Source: Comamonadaceae bacterium UBA4962
Lineage (GTDB): Bacteria; Pseudomonadota; Gammaproteobacteria; Burkholderiales; Burkholderiaceae_C
DNA: 64,000 bases
Assembly (NCBI GenBank): GCA_002397315.1
Contig: DHAE01000008.1
Location: forward strand, 87,941-151,940
Reading direction: 5' to 3'
Positions within the stretch are counted from its first letter, which is position 1; the number at the start of each line of letters is the position of its first letter. Under the pieces are notes generated by a model. It did not search any database. It saw only the letters and a list, made by a program, of their open reading frames with translations, and was not told the origin of the DNA. Shown piece after piece: positions 44,661 through 52,692 of this stretch. The translations under genes and the position numbers were made by a program.

Positions 44661-45143
44661 TCAGCGTCCCCGGCCCAGATGGCTCAGCGGCAGCGCCCCA
44701 CCCGCCTTCACCTCCCCCAGCGAAAAGCTCGTGTGCATGTCCTTCACGTTGGGCAGGTTCAGCAGCACGCCGCGCGCGAACTGCGAGAAGCTCTCCAGGT
44801 CGCGGGCCACCACCTGCAGCTCGAAGGTGCCGGTGCCGCTGATGTAGTGGCAGGCGACCACTTCCGGGATCTTCGCGATGGCTTCCTCCATCTCGCGCGT
44901 GAGGCCGCCGGTGCTGCGGTCGGCGTCCAGCCGCACGAACGCCAGCACGCCCAGGCCGATGCGGTGCCGGTCGATCTCGGCGTGGTAGCCCTTGATGAAG
45001 CCCGCACCCTCCAGCGCCCGCACGCGCCGCCAGCACGGCGCGGCCGAGAGGCCCACCCGCTGCGCCAGCTCGGCGTTGGTCAGGCGCGCATCGGCCTGCA
45101 GTTCCGCCAGGATGGCGATGTCGAATTTGTCGAGTTCTTCCAT
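44661..45143 (-). CDS. Lrp/AsnC family transcriptional regulator
   Basis: A 160-residue regulator. The N-terminal helix-turn-helix (LDKFDIAILAELQADARLTN, VGLSAAPCWRRVRALEGAG) is followed by the ligand-sensing ACT-like domain (HYISGTGTFELQVVARDLES). It is divergent from the indolepyruvate oxidoreductase gene and probably controls it in response to amino acids. A near-perfect palindrome sits 9 bp upstream of its start codon. Confidence 0.93.
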   Translation of the reverse strand: MEELDKFDIAILAELQADARLTNAELAQRVGLSAAPCWRRVRALEGAGFIKGYHAEIDRHRIGLGVLAFVRLDADRSTGGLTREMEEAIAKIPEVVACHYISGTGTFELQVVARDLESFSQFARGVLLNLPNVKDMHTSFSLGEVKAGGALPLSHLGRGR

Positions 45144-45152
45144 TCATCGATT

Positions 45153-45178
45153 GTTTCGAGAAAGGATCTTTCTGAAAC
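45153..45178. promoter_or_regulatory. Palindromic operator between lrp-like and oxidoreductase genes
   Basis: GTTTCGAGAAAG (45153-45164) and CTTTCTGAAAC (45168-45178) form an inverted repeat with one extra base and a GAT spacer. It lies in the 180-bp divergent promoter region close to the lrp start. AT-rich symmetric sites of this kind are typical for Lrp-family regulators. Confidence 0.6.
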
Positions 45179-45323
45179 GAGGGTAAACACGGCATGGAAA
45201 CGAAAGGACATATCCGCCCGTCCTGCCTACACTGGCATGCAGACGAAGCCCGCCCCACCGGGCGCGCAGCCCTGCCCGCGCCCACGAGGCCGCGGCGCCC
45301 CCGACGATGATGGAGAGACAACC

Positions 45324-48300
45324 ATGAACGCACCGCTGCCGGAGCACATCCGCCGCGCCCTCGAAACAGTGTCACTCGATGACAAATACACCCTGCCGGA
45401 GGGCCGGGCGTTCATGAGCGGCGTCCAGGCCCTGGTGCGCCTGCCGATGCTGCAGCGCCAGCGCGATGCGCGGGCGGGGCTCAACACCGCGGGCTTCATC
45501 AGCGGCTACCGGGGCTCGCCGCTCGGCGGCTACGACCAGGCCCTGTGGGCGGCCCGCAAACACCTGGCGCAGAACCAGATCGTGTTCCAGCCCGGCGTGA
45601 ACGAAGAGCTGGGCGCCACCGCCGTGTGGGGCACGCAGCAGCTCGACCTGTATCCCGACAAGAAGAAGTTCGACGGTGTCTTCGGCATCTGGTACGGCAA
45701 GGGCCCGGGCGTGGACCGCTGCTCCGACGTGTTCAAGCACGCCAACATGGCCGGCACGGCGAAGCACGGCGGCGTGATCGCCATCGCGGGCGACGACCAC
45801 ATCAGCAAGAGCAGCACCGCGCCGCACCAGAGCGACCACATCTTCAAGGCCTGCGGCCTGCCGGTGTTCTTCCCCAGCAGCGTGCAGGACATCCTCGACA
45901 TGGGGCTGCACGCCTTCGCCATGAGCCGCTTCTCGGGCGTGTGGTCGGGCATGAAGACGATCCAGGAAGTGGTGGAGTCGTCCAGCAGCATCTCGATCGA
46001 CCCGGACCGCGTGCAGATCGTGCTGCCCGAGGATTTCGCGATGCCGCCCGGCGGCCTGCACATCCGCTGGCCGGACGCGCCGCTGGAGCAGGAAGCGCGC
46101 CTCATGGACTACAAGTGGTACGCGGCCCTCGCGTACGTGCGCGCCAACAAGCTCAACTACAACGTCATCGAAGGCCCGAATGACCGCTTCGGCATCATCG
46201 CGAGCGGCAAGGCCTACAACGACACCCGCCAGGCCCTGATCGACCTGGGCCTCGACGACGATACCTGCCGCCGGCTCGGCATCCGCCTGCACAAGGTGAA
46301 CGTGGTCTGGCCGCTGGAGGCGACCATCACGCGCGACTTCGCCCAGGGCCTGCAGGAGATCCTGGTGGTGGAGGAGAAGCGCCAGGTCATCGAATACCAG
46401 CTCAAGGAAGAGCTCTACAACTGGCGCGCCGACGTGCGCCCCAACGTGCTGGGCAAGTTCGACGAAGGCGAGGGCGACAACTCCGGCGGCGAGTGGAGCA
46501 TGGCCAACCCGAGCCAGAACTGGCTGCTGCGCCCCAAGGCCGACCTGACGCCCGCGATCATCGCGCGCGCCATCGCCAAGCGGCTGAAGAAGCTCGGCAT
46601 GCCGGACGACGTGGTGGCGCGCATGGACGCGCGCCTCACGGTGATCGACGCGCGCGAGCGGTCGCTGGCCGAGACCACGGCCGACACGGGCGACCGCACG
46701 CCGTGGTTCTGCAGCGGTTGCCCGCACAACACCAGCACCCGCGTGCCCGAGGGCTCGCGCGCCGTGGCCGGCATCGGCTGCCACTACATGGTCAACTGGA
46801 TGCCGGGCCGCAACACCTCCACCTTCACGCAGATGGGCGGCGAGGGCGTGACCTGGGTGGGGCAGCAGCCGTTCTCGCTGGACAAGCACGTCTTCGCCAA
46901 CCTGGGCGATGGCACGTACTTCCACAGCGGCCTGCTCGCGATCCGCCAGAGCATCGCGGCCGGCACCAACATCACCTACAAGGTGCTCTACAACGACGCC
47001 GTCGCGATGACCGGCGGCCAGCAGGTGGGCGAGCGGCCCGAGGGCCATTCGGTGCTGCAGATCATGAACAGCCTGAAGTCCGAGGGCGTCGCCAAACTGG
47101 TGATCGTGACCGACGAGCCCGCCAAGTACGACGGCGTGCAGCTCGCCGAAGGCGTGACGGTGCACCACCGCGACGAGCTGGACCGCATCCAGCGTGAATT
47201 CCGCGAGATTCCCGGCTGCACGGCCATCATCTACGACCAGACCTGCGCCACCGAGAAACGCCGCCGCAGGAAGCGCGGCACGCTCGCCACGCCCGACAAG
47301 ACCGTGGTCATCAACGAGCTGGTCTGCGAGGGCTGCGGCGATTGCTCCGTGCAATCCAACTGCCTGTCGGTGGAGCCGCTGGAGACCGAGTTCGGCCGCA
47401 AGCGCCGCATCAACCAGAGCACCTGCAACAAGGACTACTCCTGCCTGAAGGGCTTCTGCCCGAGCTTCGTGACCGTCGAGGGCGGCACGCTCAAGAAACC
47501 GAAGAAGGAAAAGAAGGGCGACCTGTCGGCCCTGCCGCCGATCCCCGAGCCGGTGCTGCCCGTGGCCGAGTCCGCCTGGGGCATCGTCGTGGCCGGCGTC
47601 GGCGGCACGGGCGTGATCACCATCGGCTCGCTGCTGGGCATGGCCGCGCACCTGGAAGGCAAGGGCGTGGTCACGCAGGACGCGGCCGGCCTCGCGCAGA
47701 AGGGCGGCGCCACCTGGAGCCACGTGCAGATCGCCAACCGGCCCGAAGCCATCTACACCACCAAGGTCGATACCGCCAAGGCCGACCTGATCATCGGCTG
47801 CGATTCGATCGTCGCCTCGCTCAAGACCACCATGGCCGCGATGCAGCCGGGCCGCACCTTCGTGGCGCTGAACAACCACGGCTCGCCCACCGCGTCGTTC
47901 GTGAACAACCCCGACTGGCAGTTCCCCGGCCAGCACTGCGACACGGCCATCGCCTCGGCCGTCGGGGGCGAGCTGCTGGGCAGCTTCGATGCCGAAGAGG
48001 TGGCGCTGCAGCTGCTGGGCGACAGCATCTACACCAACCCGCTCATGCTCGGCTACGCCTGGCAGAAGGGCCGCGTGCCGCTCTCGCATGCCGCGCTGAT
48101 GCGGGCCATGGAGCTCAATGGCGTGCAGGTGGACAACAACAAGGCCGCCTTCGAGTGGGGCCGCCGCTGCGCCCATGACCTGGCCGCCGTGCGCGCGCTG
48201 TTCCAGACCGCGCAGGTGATCCAGTTCGCCAAGAAGCCGGCGCTGGCCGAGGTCATCGCACGCCGCGAGGAGTTCCTGACCGGCTACCAGAACGCCGCCT

Positions 48301-48899
48301 ACGCGGCCGAATACCGCGCCTTCGTGCAGAAGGTGCAGGACGCCGAGGCGCGGCTGGGTACCAGCACGCGCCTTTCCGAGGCCGTGGCGCGCTACCTCTT
48401 CAAGCTCATGGCGTACAAGGACGAGTACGAAGTGGCCCGCCTGCACACCGACGGCGCCTTCGCCGGGAAGATCGCCGGCATGTTCGAGGGCGACTACCGC
48501 GTGGTGCACCACCTCGCGCCGCCGCTCACGGCGAAGAAGAACGAGCGCGGCGAGCTGGTGAAGAAGGCCTACGGTCCCTGGATGCACAAGGCCTTCGGCG
48601 TGCTCGCGAAGATGAAGGGCCTGCGCGGCACGGCGTTCGACCCCTTCGGCCGCACCGAGGAGCGCCGCACCGAGCGCGCGCTGATCCAGGAATACCGCGC
48701 CTCGATCGACGAGGTGCTGGCGGGGCTCAGGGCGGAGAACCTGCCGCTCGCCGTGGAGATCGCGCGCATTCCCGAGCAGATCCGCGGCTACGGCCACGTG
48801 AAGGCGCGGCATCTGGAGACGGCGCGCGGGCAATGGGAAGGCCTGATGGCGCGCTGGCGCCAGGGGCCGGCCGAGGCGGCGCTGCGGCAGAGCGCCTGA
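45324..48899 (+). CDS. Indolepyruvate ferredoxin oxidoreductase (fused alpha/beta)
   Basis: A 1191-residue thiamine-pyrophosphate enzyme that oxidatively decarboxylates aryl-pyruvates, such as indolepyruvate or phenylpyruvate, to acyl-CoA during aromatic amino-acid breakdown. The first half has the pyruvate-ferredoxin oxidoreductase domain (GYRGSPLGGYD) and the TPP-binding region (CSGCPHNTSTRVPEGSRA). A cysteine cluster (ELVCEGCGDCSVQSNCLSVE and CNKDYSCLKGFCPSF, about residues 670-720) may hold iron-sulfur clusters. The last third is the gamma-type domain (VAGVGGTGVITIGSLLGMAA). It is divergent from the Lrp regulator. Archaeal enzymes are two subunits; this is the fused bacterial type. Confidence 0.95.
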   Translation: MNAPLPEHIRRALETVSLDDKYTLPEGRAFMSGVQALVRLPMLQRQRDARAGLNTAGFISGYRGSPLGGYDQALWAARKHLAQNQIVFQPGVNEELGATAVWGTQQLDLYPDKKKFDGVFGIWYGKGPGVDRCSDVFKHANMAGTAKHGGVIAIAGDDHISKSSTAPHQSDHIFKACGLPVFFPSSVQDILDMGLHAFAMSRFSGVWSGMKTIQEVVESSSSISIDPDRVQIVLPEDFAMPPGGLHIRWPDAPLEQEARLMDYKWYAALAYVRANKLNYNVIEGPNDRFGIIASGKAYNDTRQALIDLGLDDDTCRRLGIRLHKVNVVWPLEATITRDFAQGLQEILVVEEKRQVIEYQLKEELYNWRADVRPNVLGKFDEGEGDNSGGEWSMANPSQNWLLRPKADLTPAIIARAIAKRLKKLGMPDDVVARMDARLTVIDARERSLAETTADTGDRTPWFCSGCPHNTSTRVPEGSRAVAGIGCHYMVNWMPGRNTSTFTQMGGEGVTWVGQQPFSLDKHVFANLGDGTYFHSGLLAIRQSIAAGTNITYKVLYNDAVAMTGGQQVGERPEGHSVLQIMNSLKSEGVAKLVIVTDEPAKYDGVQLAEGVTVHHRDELDRIQREFREIPGCTAIIYDQTCATEKRRRRKRGTLATPDKTVVINELVCEGCGDCSVQSNCLSVEPLETEFGRKRRINQSTCNKDYSCLKGFCPSFVTVEGGTLKKPKKEKKGDLSALPPIPEPVLPVAESAWGIVVAGVGGTGVITIGSLLGMAAHLEGKGVVTQDAAGLAQKGGATWSHVQIANRPEAIYTTKVDTAKADLIIGCDSIVASLKTTMAAMQPGRTFVALNNHGSPTASFVNNPDWQFPGQHCDTAIASAVGGELLGSFDAEEVALQLLGDSIYTNPLMLGYAWQKGRVPLSHAALMRAMELNGVQVDNNKAAFEWGRRCAHDLAAVRALFQTAQVIQFAKKPALAEVIARREEFLTGYQNAAYAAEYRAFVQKVQDAEARLGTSTRLSEAVARYLFKLMAYKDEYEVARLHTDGAFAGKIAGMFEGDYRVVHHLAPPLTAKKNERGELVKKAYGPWMHKAFGVLAKMKGLRGTAFDPFGRTEERRTERALIQEYRASIDEVLAGLRAENLPLAVEIARIPEQIRGYGHVKARHLETARGQWEGLMARWRQGPAEAALRQSA

Positions 48900-49151
48900 C
48901 GGGGCCGGGCGAGGGGCGGCGGGCCCGTGGGCCCGTGGGGAGCCCGCGGCCCGACAACAGCGCTTCGGTAGGCCGTCCTCGGCCTGGGCCGGGCGCCAAA
49001 ACCCGGCGGGGTGCGGGGTATGCCGGCAGGTGCGCGAGGGTCGCCGCATACAATCGCCTGTTGCCCTGCGGCAGGCGCTCCTGCGCCGCCGCGTGCACGA
49101 TCGGCCCGGCGGCTGTGCCGGACGACCCTTCTTTCAACGGAGCCTGTTGCC

Positions 49152-49484
49152 GTGTTTATCTCTTCCGCTTTCGCCCAGACCGCCCCGGCCGCCGCACCCG
49201 CCGGCGGCATGATGTCCTCGCTCACGGGCATGCTGCCGCTGGTGCTGATGTTCGTGGTGCTGTACTTCATCATGATCCGCCCCCAGATGAAGCGCCAGAA
49301 GGAACACCGCGCCATGATCGACGCGATCGCCAAGGGCGACGAAGTGGCCACGGCCGGCGGCATCGTGGGCCGGGTCACGCGCCTGTCCGAAGGCTTCCTG
49401 CACATCGAGATCGCCTCGGGCGTCGAAGTGCAGATCCAGCGCAGCGCCGTCTCCCAGGTCCTGCCCAAGGGCACGGTGAAATGA
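49152..49484 (+). CDS. yajC: Preprotein translocase subunit YajC
   Basis: YajC is the small single-pass partner of the SecDF complex. The 110-residue protein starts at a GTG (49152) with GGAG 9 nt upstream, and its N-terminus (FISSAFAQTA) is typical. The membrane helix MLPLVLMFVVLYFIMIRPQM is followed by a cytoplasmic beta domain (GDEVATAGGIVGRVTRL). Longer in-frame starts exist but add sequence unlike YajC. secD and secF follow. Confidence 0.93.
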   Translation: MFISSAFAQTAPAAAPAGGMMSSLTGMLPLVLMFVVLYFIMIRPQMKRQKEHRAMIDAIAKGDEVATAGGIVGRVTRLSEGFLHIEIASGVEVQIQRSAVSQVLPKGTVK

Positions 49485-49491
49485 GTGGCAG

Positions 49492-49605
49492 CCCCCTGAG
49501 CGGCGGCGCCGCTTCCCCTTTCTCTCGCGCTGCGCGCGGGAAGGGGGACGACGCCAGCGCTGCGGGGCGGCCCTTGCGCGGCGTCTGCTGGTCTGCGCCG
49601 CGCCA
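49492..49605 (+). repeat. Structured GC-rich intergenic repeat between yajC and secD
   Basis: The gap holds nested inverted repeats. CCCCTT (49515-49520) pairs with AAGGGG (49541-49546) around CGCGC-TGC-GCGCG. Then GACGCC-like and GGCGTC arms (about 49547-49585) flank a GGGGCGGCCC core. It resembles interspersed intergenic elements of Comamonadaceae genomes that I recall, but copy number cannot be judged from this window. No coding sequence is visible. Confidence 0.5.
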
Positions 49606-49663
49606 ACTCCAGGCGCCGCCGGTGGTGCGGCACGCCGTGGTTAATTGAGATAAGAGCGCGATC

Positions 49664-51562
49664 ATGAACCGTTACCCGGTCTGGAAGTACGCGATCCTCG
49701 TGGTCGTGCTGCTCGTGGGCATCCTCTATTCCCTGCCCAATGTGTTCGGCGAGGCGCCCGCGGTGCAGGTGTCCTCGGCCAAGGCGTCGCTGAAGATCGA
49801 GCCGTCGCTGCAGGGGCGCGTGGAAGAGGTCCTGAAGGCGGCGGGCATCACGCCCGACGCGGTGGGCTTCGACGGCAATTCGGTGCGCGCGCGCTTCGAC
49901 ACGCCCGACACCCAGCTCAAGGCCAAGGACGTGATCCAGAAGGCCCTGGTGCCCGATCCGGCCGATCCGCAGTACATCGTCGCGCTGAACCTCGTGTCGC
50001 GCTCGCCCGCGTGGCTCACCGCGCTGCACGCGCAGCCCGTCTACCTGGGCCTGGACCTGCGCGGCGGCGTGCACTTCATGCTGCAGGTGGACATGCAGGC
50101 CGCGATCACCAAGAAGGCCGAATCCTTCGCGGGCGATCTGCGCACCCTCATGCGCGACCGCAACATCCGCCACGGCGGCATCAGCCGCGACGGCCAGACC
50201 ATCGAGGTGCGCCTGCGCGACGAAGCGGCCGCCACGGCCACGCGCAACCTGATCTCCGACCAGTTTCCCGACCTCGTGGCCACCGCCAGCGCGGACGGCA
50301 ACGGCGTGCTGGTGCGCGCGACCATCAAGCCCGAGGCCCTGCGCAAGGTGCAGGACCAGGCGCTCAAGCAGAACATGACCACGCTGCACAACCGGATCAA
50401 CGAGCTCGGCGTGGCCGAGCCGGTGATCCAGCAGCAGGGCACCGACCGCATCGTGGTGCAGCTGCCCGGCGTGCAGGACACGGCCAAGGCCAAGGACATC
50501 CTGGGGCGCACCGCCACGCTCGAAGTGCGCATGGTGGACGAGAGCACCGAGGCGCGCGGCGCCGAGCGCGGCTCCGGCCCCGTGCCGTTCGGGAGCGAGC
50601 GCTACCCCGACCGCAACGGCCAGGCCATCATCGTCAAGAAGCAGGTCATCCTGACGGGCGAGAACCTCACCGACGCGCAGCCCGGCTTCGACGGCCAGAC
50701 GCAGGAGCCCACCGTCAACCTGACGCTCGACGCCAAGGGCGCGCGCATCTTCAAGGACATCACGCGCGAGAACATCGGCAAGCGCATGGCCATCGTGCTC
50801 TTCGAGAAGGGCAAGGGCGAGGTCGTGACGGCCCCGGTGATCCGCTCCGAGATCGGCGGCGGCCGCGTGCAGATCTCCGGCCGCATGACCACGGCCGAGG
50901 CCAACGACACCTCGCTGCTGCTGCGCGCCGGCTCGCTGGCCGCGCCGATGGAGATCATCGAGGAATTCACCATCGGCCCGAGCCTGGGCGCCGACAACAT
51001 CAGCCGCGGCATCCACAGCGTGGTCTGGGGCATGGTGGCCATCGCCGTGTTCATGTGCGTGTACTACGCGCTGTTCGGGGTGTTCTCCACCATCGCGCTG
51101 TCGGTGAACGTGCTCATGCTGATCGCCGTGCTGTCCATGCTGCAGGCCACCCTCACGCTGCCCGGCATCGCCGCCATGGCGCTCGCGCTGGGCGTCGCCA
51201 TCGATTCGAACGTGCTGATCAACGAGCGCATCCGCGAGGAACTGCGCGCGGGCGTCGCGCCGCAGGCGGCCATCCATGCGGGCTACGAGCGCGCCTGGGC
51301 GACCATCCTCGACTCGAACGTGACCACGCTCATCGCCGGCCTCGCGCTGCTGGCCTTCGGCTCGGGGCCCGTGCGCGGCTTCGCCGTGGTGCACTGCCTG
51401 GGCATCCTGACCAGCATGTTCTCGGCCGTGTTCTTCTCGCGTGGCCTGGTGAACCTCTGGTATGGCCGCAAGAAGAAGCTCAAGAGCGTGTCAATCGGCC
51501 AGGTGTGGAAGCCCGCCACCGACACCCCGGCGGTGCCCTCCGCGCCCGCCAAGACGAACTGA
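49664..51562 (+). CDS. secD: Protein translocase subunit SecD
   Basis: SecD with SecF uses the proton gradient to help complete protein export through SecYEG. The 632-residue protein begins with a membrane helix (YAILVVVLLVGILYSLPNV). It has the periplasmic P1 domain with LGLDLRGGVHFMLQVD and LHNRINELGVAEPVIQQQG. It ends with five further helices including GIAAMALALGVAIDSNVLI. secF follows 15 bp downstream. Confidence 0.97.
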   Translation: MNRYPVWKYAILVVVLLVGILYSLPNVFGEAPAVQVSSAKASLKIEPSLQGRVEEVLKAAGITPDAVGFDGNSVRARFDTPDTQLKAKDVIQKALVPDPADPQYIVALNLVSRSPAWLTALHAQPVYLGLDLRGGVHFMLQVDMQAAITKKAESFAGDLRTLMRDRNIRHGGISRDGQTIEVRLRDEAAATATRNLISDQFPDLVATASADGNGVLVRATIKPEALRKVQDQALKQNMTTLHNRINELGVAEPVIQQQGTDRIVVQLPGVQDTAKAKDILGRTATLEVRMVDESTEARGAERGSGPVPFGSERYPDRNGQAIIVKKQVILTGENLTDAQPGFDGQTQEPTVNLTLDAKGARIFKDITRENIGKRMAIVLFEKGKGEVVTAPVIRSEIGGGRVQISGRMTTAEANDTSLLLRAGSLAAPMEIIEEFTIGPSLGADNISRGIHSVVWGMVAIAVFMCVYYALFGVFSTIALSVNVLMLIAVLSMLQATLTLPGIAAMALALGVAIDSNVLINERIREELRAGVAPQAAIHAGYERAWATILDSNVTTLIAGLALLAFGSGPVRGFAVVHCLGILTSMFSAVFFSRGLVNLWYGRKKKLKSVSIGQVWKPATDTPAVPSAPAKTN

Positions 51563-51577
51563 CCGAAGGAAGACGCC

Positions 51578-52531
51578 ATGGAATTCTTTCGCATCAAAAA
51601 AGACATCCCCTTCATGAAGCACGCGTTGGTCTTCAACGCGATCTCCTTCATCACCTTCGCGCTGGCCGTGTTCTTCCTGGTCACGCGCGGGCTGCACCTG
51701 TCGGTGGAGTTCACGGGCGGCACCGTGATGGAGGTGGCCTACACGCAGGCGGCAGACACCGGCAAGGTGCGCGAGGCCGTCTCCAGCCTGGGCTACTCCG
51801 ACGTGATCGTGCAGAACTTCGGCACCTCGCGCGACGTGATGATCCGCCTGCCCGTGCAGAAGGGCGCGACCTCCGCGCAGCAGAGCGAGCAGGTGATGGG
51901 CGCCCTCAAGGCGCAGGATCCGGGCGTCACGCTGCGCCGCACCGAGTTCGTCGGCCCGCAGGTGGGCGAGGAACTGGTGCACGGCGGCCTCATGGCGCTG
52001 GCCATGGTGGTGGTCGGCATCGTGGTGTACCTGGCGTTCCGCTTCGAATGGAAGTTCGGCGTCGCGGCCATCATCGCCAACCTGCACGACGTGGTCATCA
52101 TCCTGGGCTTCTTCGCGTTCTTCCAGTGGGAGTTCTCGCTCGCCGTGCTGGCCGGCGTGCTCGCGGTGCTGGGCTACTCGGTGAACGAGTCCGTGGTGAT
52201 CTTCGACCGGATCCGCGAGGCCTTCCGCAAGTACCGCAAGATGACCACGCACGAGGTCATCGACCACGCCATCACGAGCACGATGAGCCGCACGATCATC
52301 ACCCACGCCTCCACCGAGGCGATGGTGCTGTCGATGTTCTTCTTCGGTGGCCCGAGCCTGCACTACTTCGCGCTCGCGCTGACCATCGGCATCCTGTTCG
52401 GCATCTATTCCTCCGTGTTCGTCGCCGCCGCCATCGCGATGTGGCTGGGCATCAAGCGCGAGGACCTGATCAAGACGCCGGCCCGCAAGGAAGGCGATCC
52501 CAACGATCCGAACGCCGGAGCGGCGGTCTGA
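51578..52531 (+). CDS. secF: Protein translocase subunit SecF
   Basis: SecF is a 317-residue partner of SecD with six membrane helices. The first helix region (ISFITFALAVFFLVTRGLHL) leads to the SecF signature VEFTGGTVMEV. The C-terminal half has GYSVNESVVIFDRIREAFRK and the Thr-Met-Ser-Arg motif of helix 5 (TSTMSRTIITH). It forms the last gene of the yajC-secD-secF unit; no terminator with a U-tract is visible after it. Confidence 0.97.
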   Translation: MEFFRIKKDIPFMKHALVFNAISFITFALAVFFLVTRGLHLSVEFTGGTVMEVAYTQAADTGKVREAVSSLGYSDVIVQNFGTSRDVMIRLPVQKGATSAQQSEQVMGALKAQDPGVTLRRTEFVGPQVGEELVHGGLMALAMVVVGIVVYLAFRFEWKFGVAAIIANLHDVVIILGFFAFFQWEFSLAVLAGVLAVLGYSVNESVVIFDRIREAFRKYRKMTTHEVIDHAITSTMSRTIITHASTEAMVLSMFFFGGPSLHYFALALTIGILFGIYSSVFVAAAIAMWLGIKREDLIKTPARKEGDPNDPNAGAAV

Positions 52532-52692
52532 GCCGGCGCCCTCCAAGGCAGGTTTTCCTGATCCCGGGCAAGGTGCCCGGGCATTGCCATCCCCCGCTGT
52601 CCGCCGTCTGTTCCGCAGGGCGGATTGATGTGCGAAACTAAGCAAATTCCCACACTCCGGCAACCCGGCCGCGCGCTCATAATCCGCCGCGT

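Noticed and set aside
45372..49049. A long minus-strand frame opposite the indolepyruvate oxidoreductase
   Set aside because: It has no family motif and lies fully within a recognised coding sequence on the other strand.
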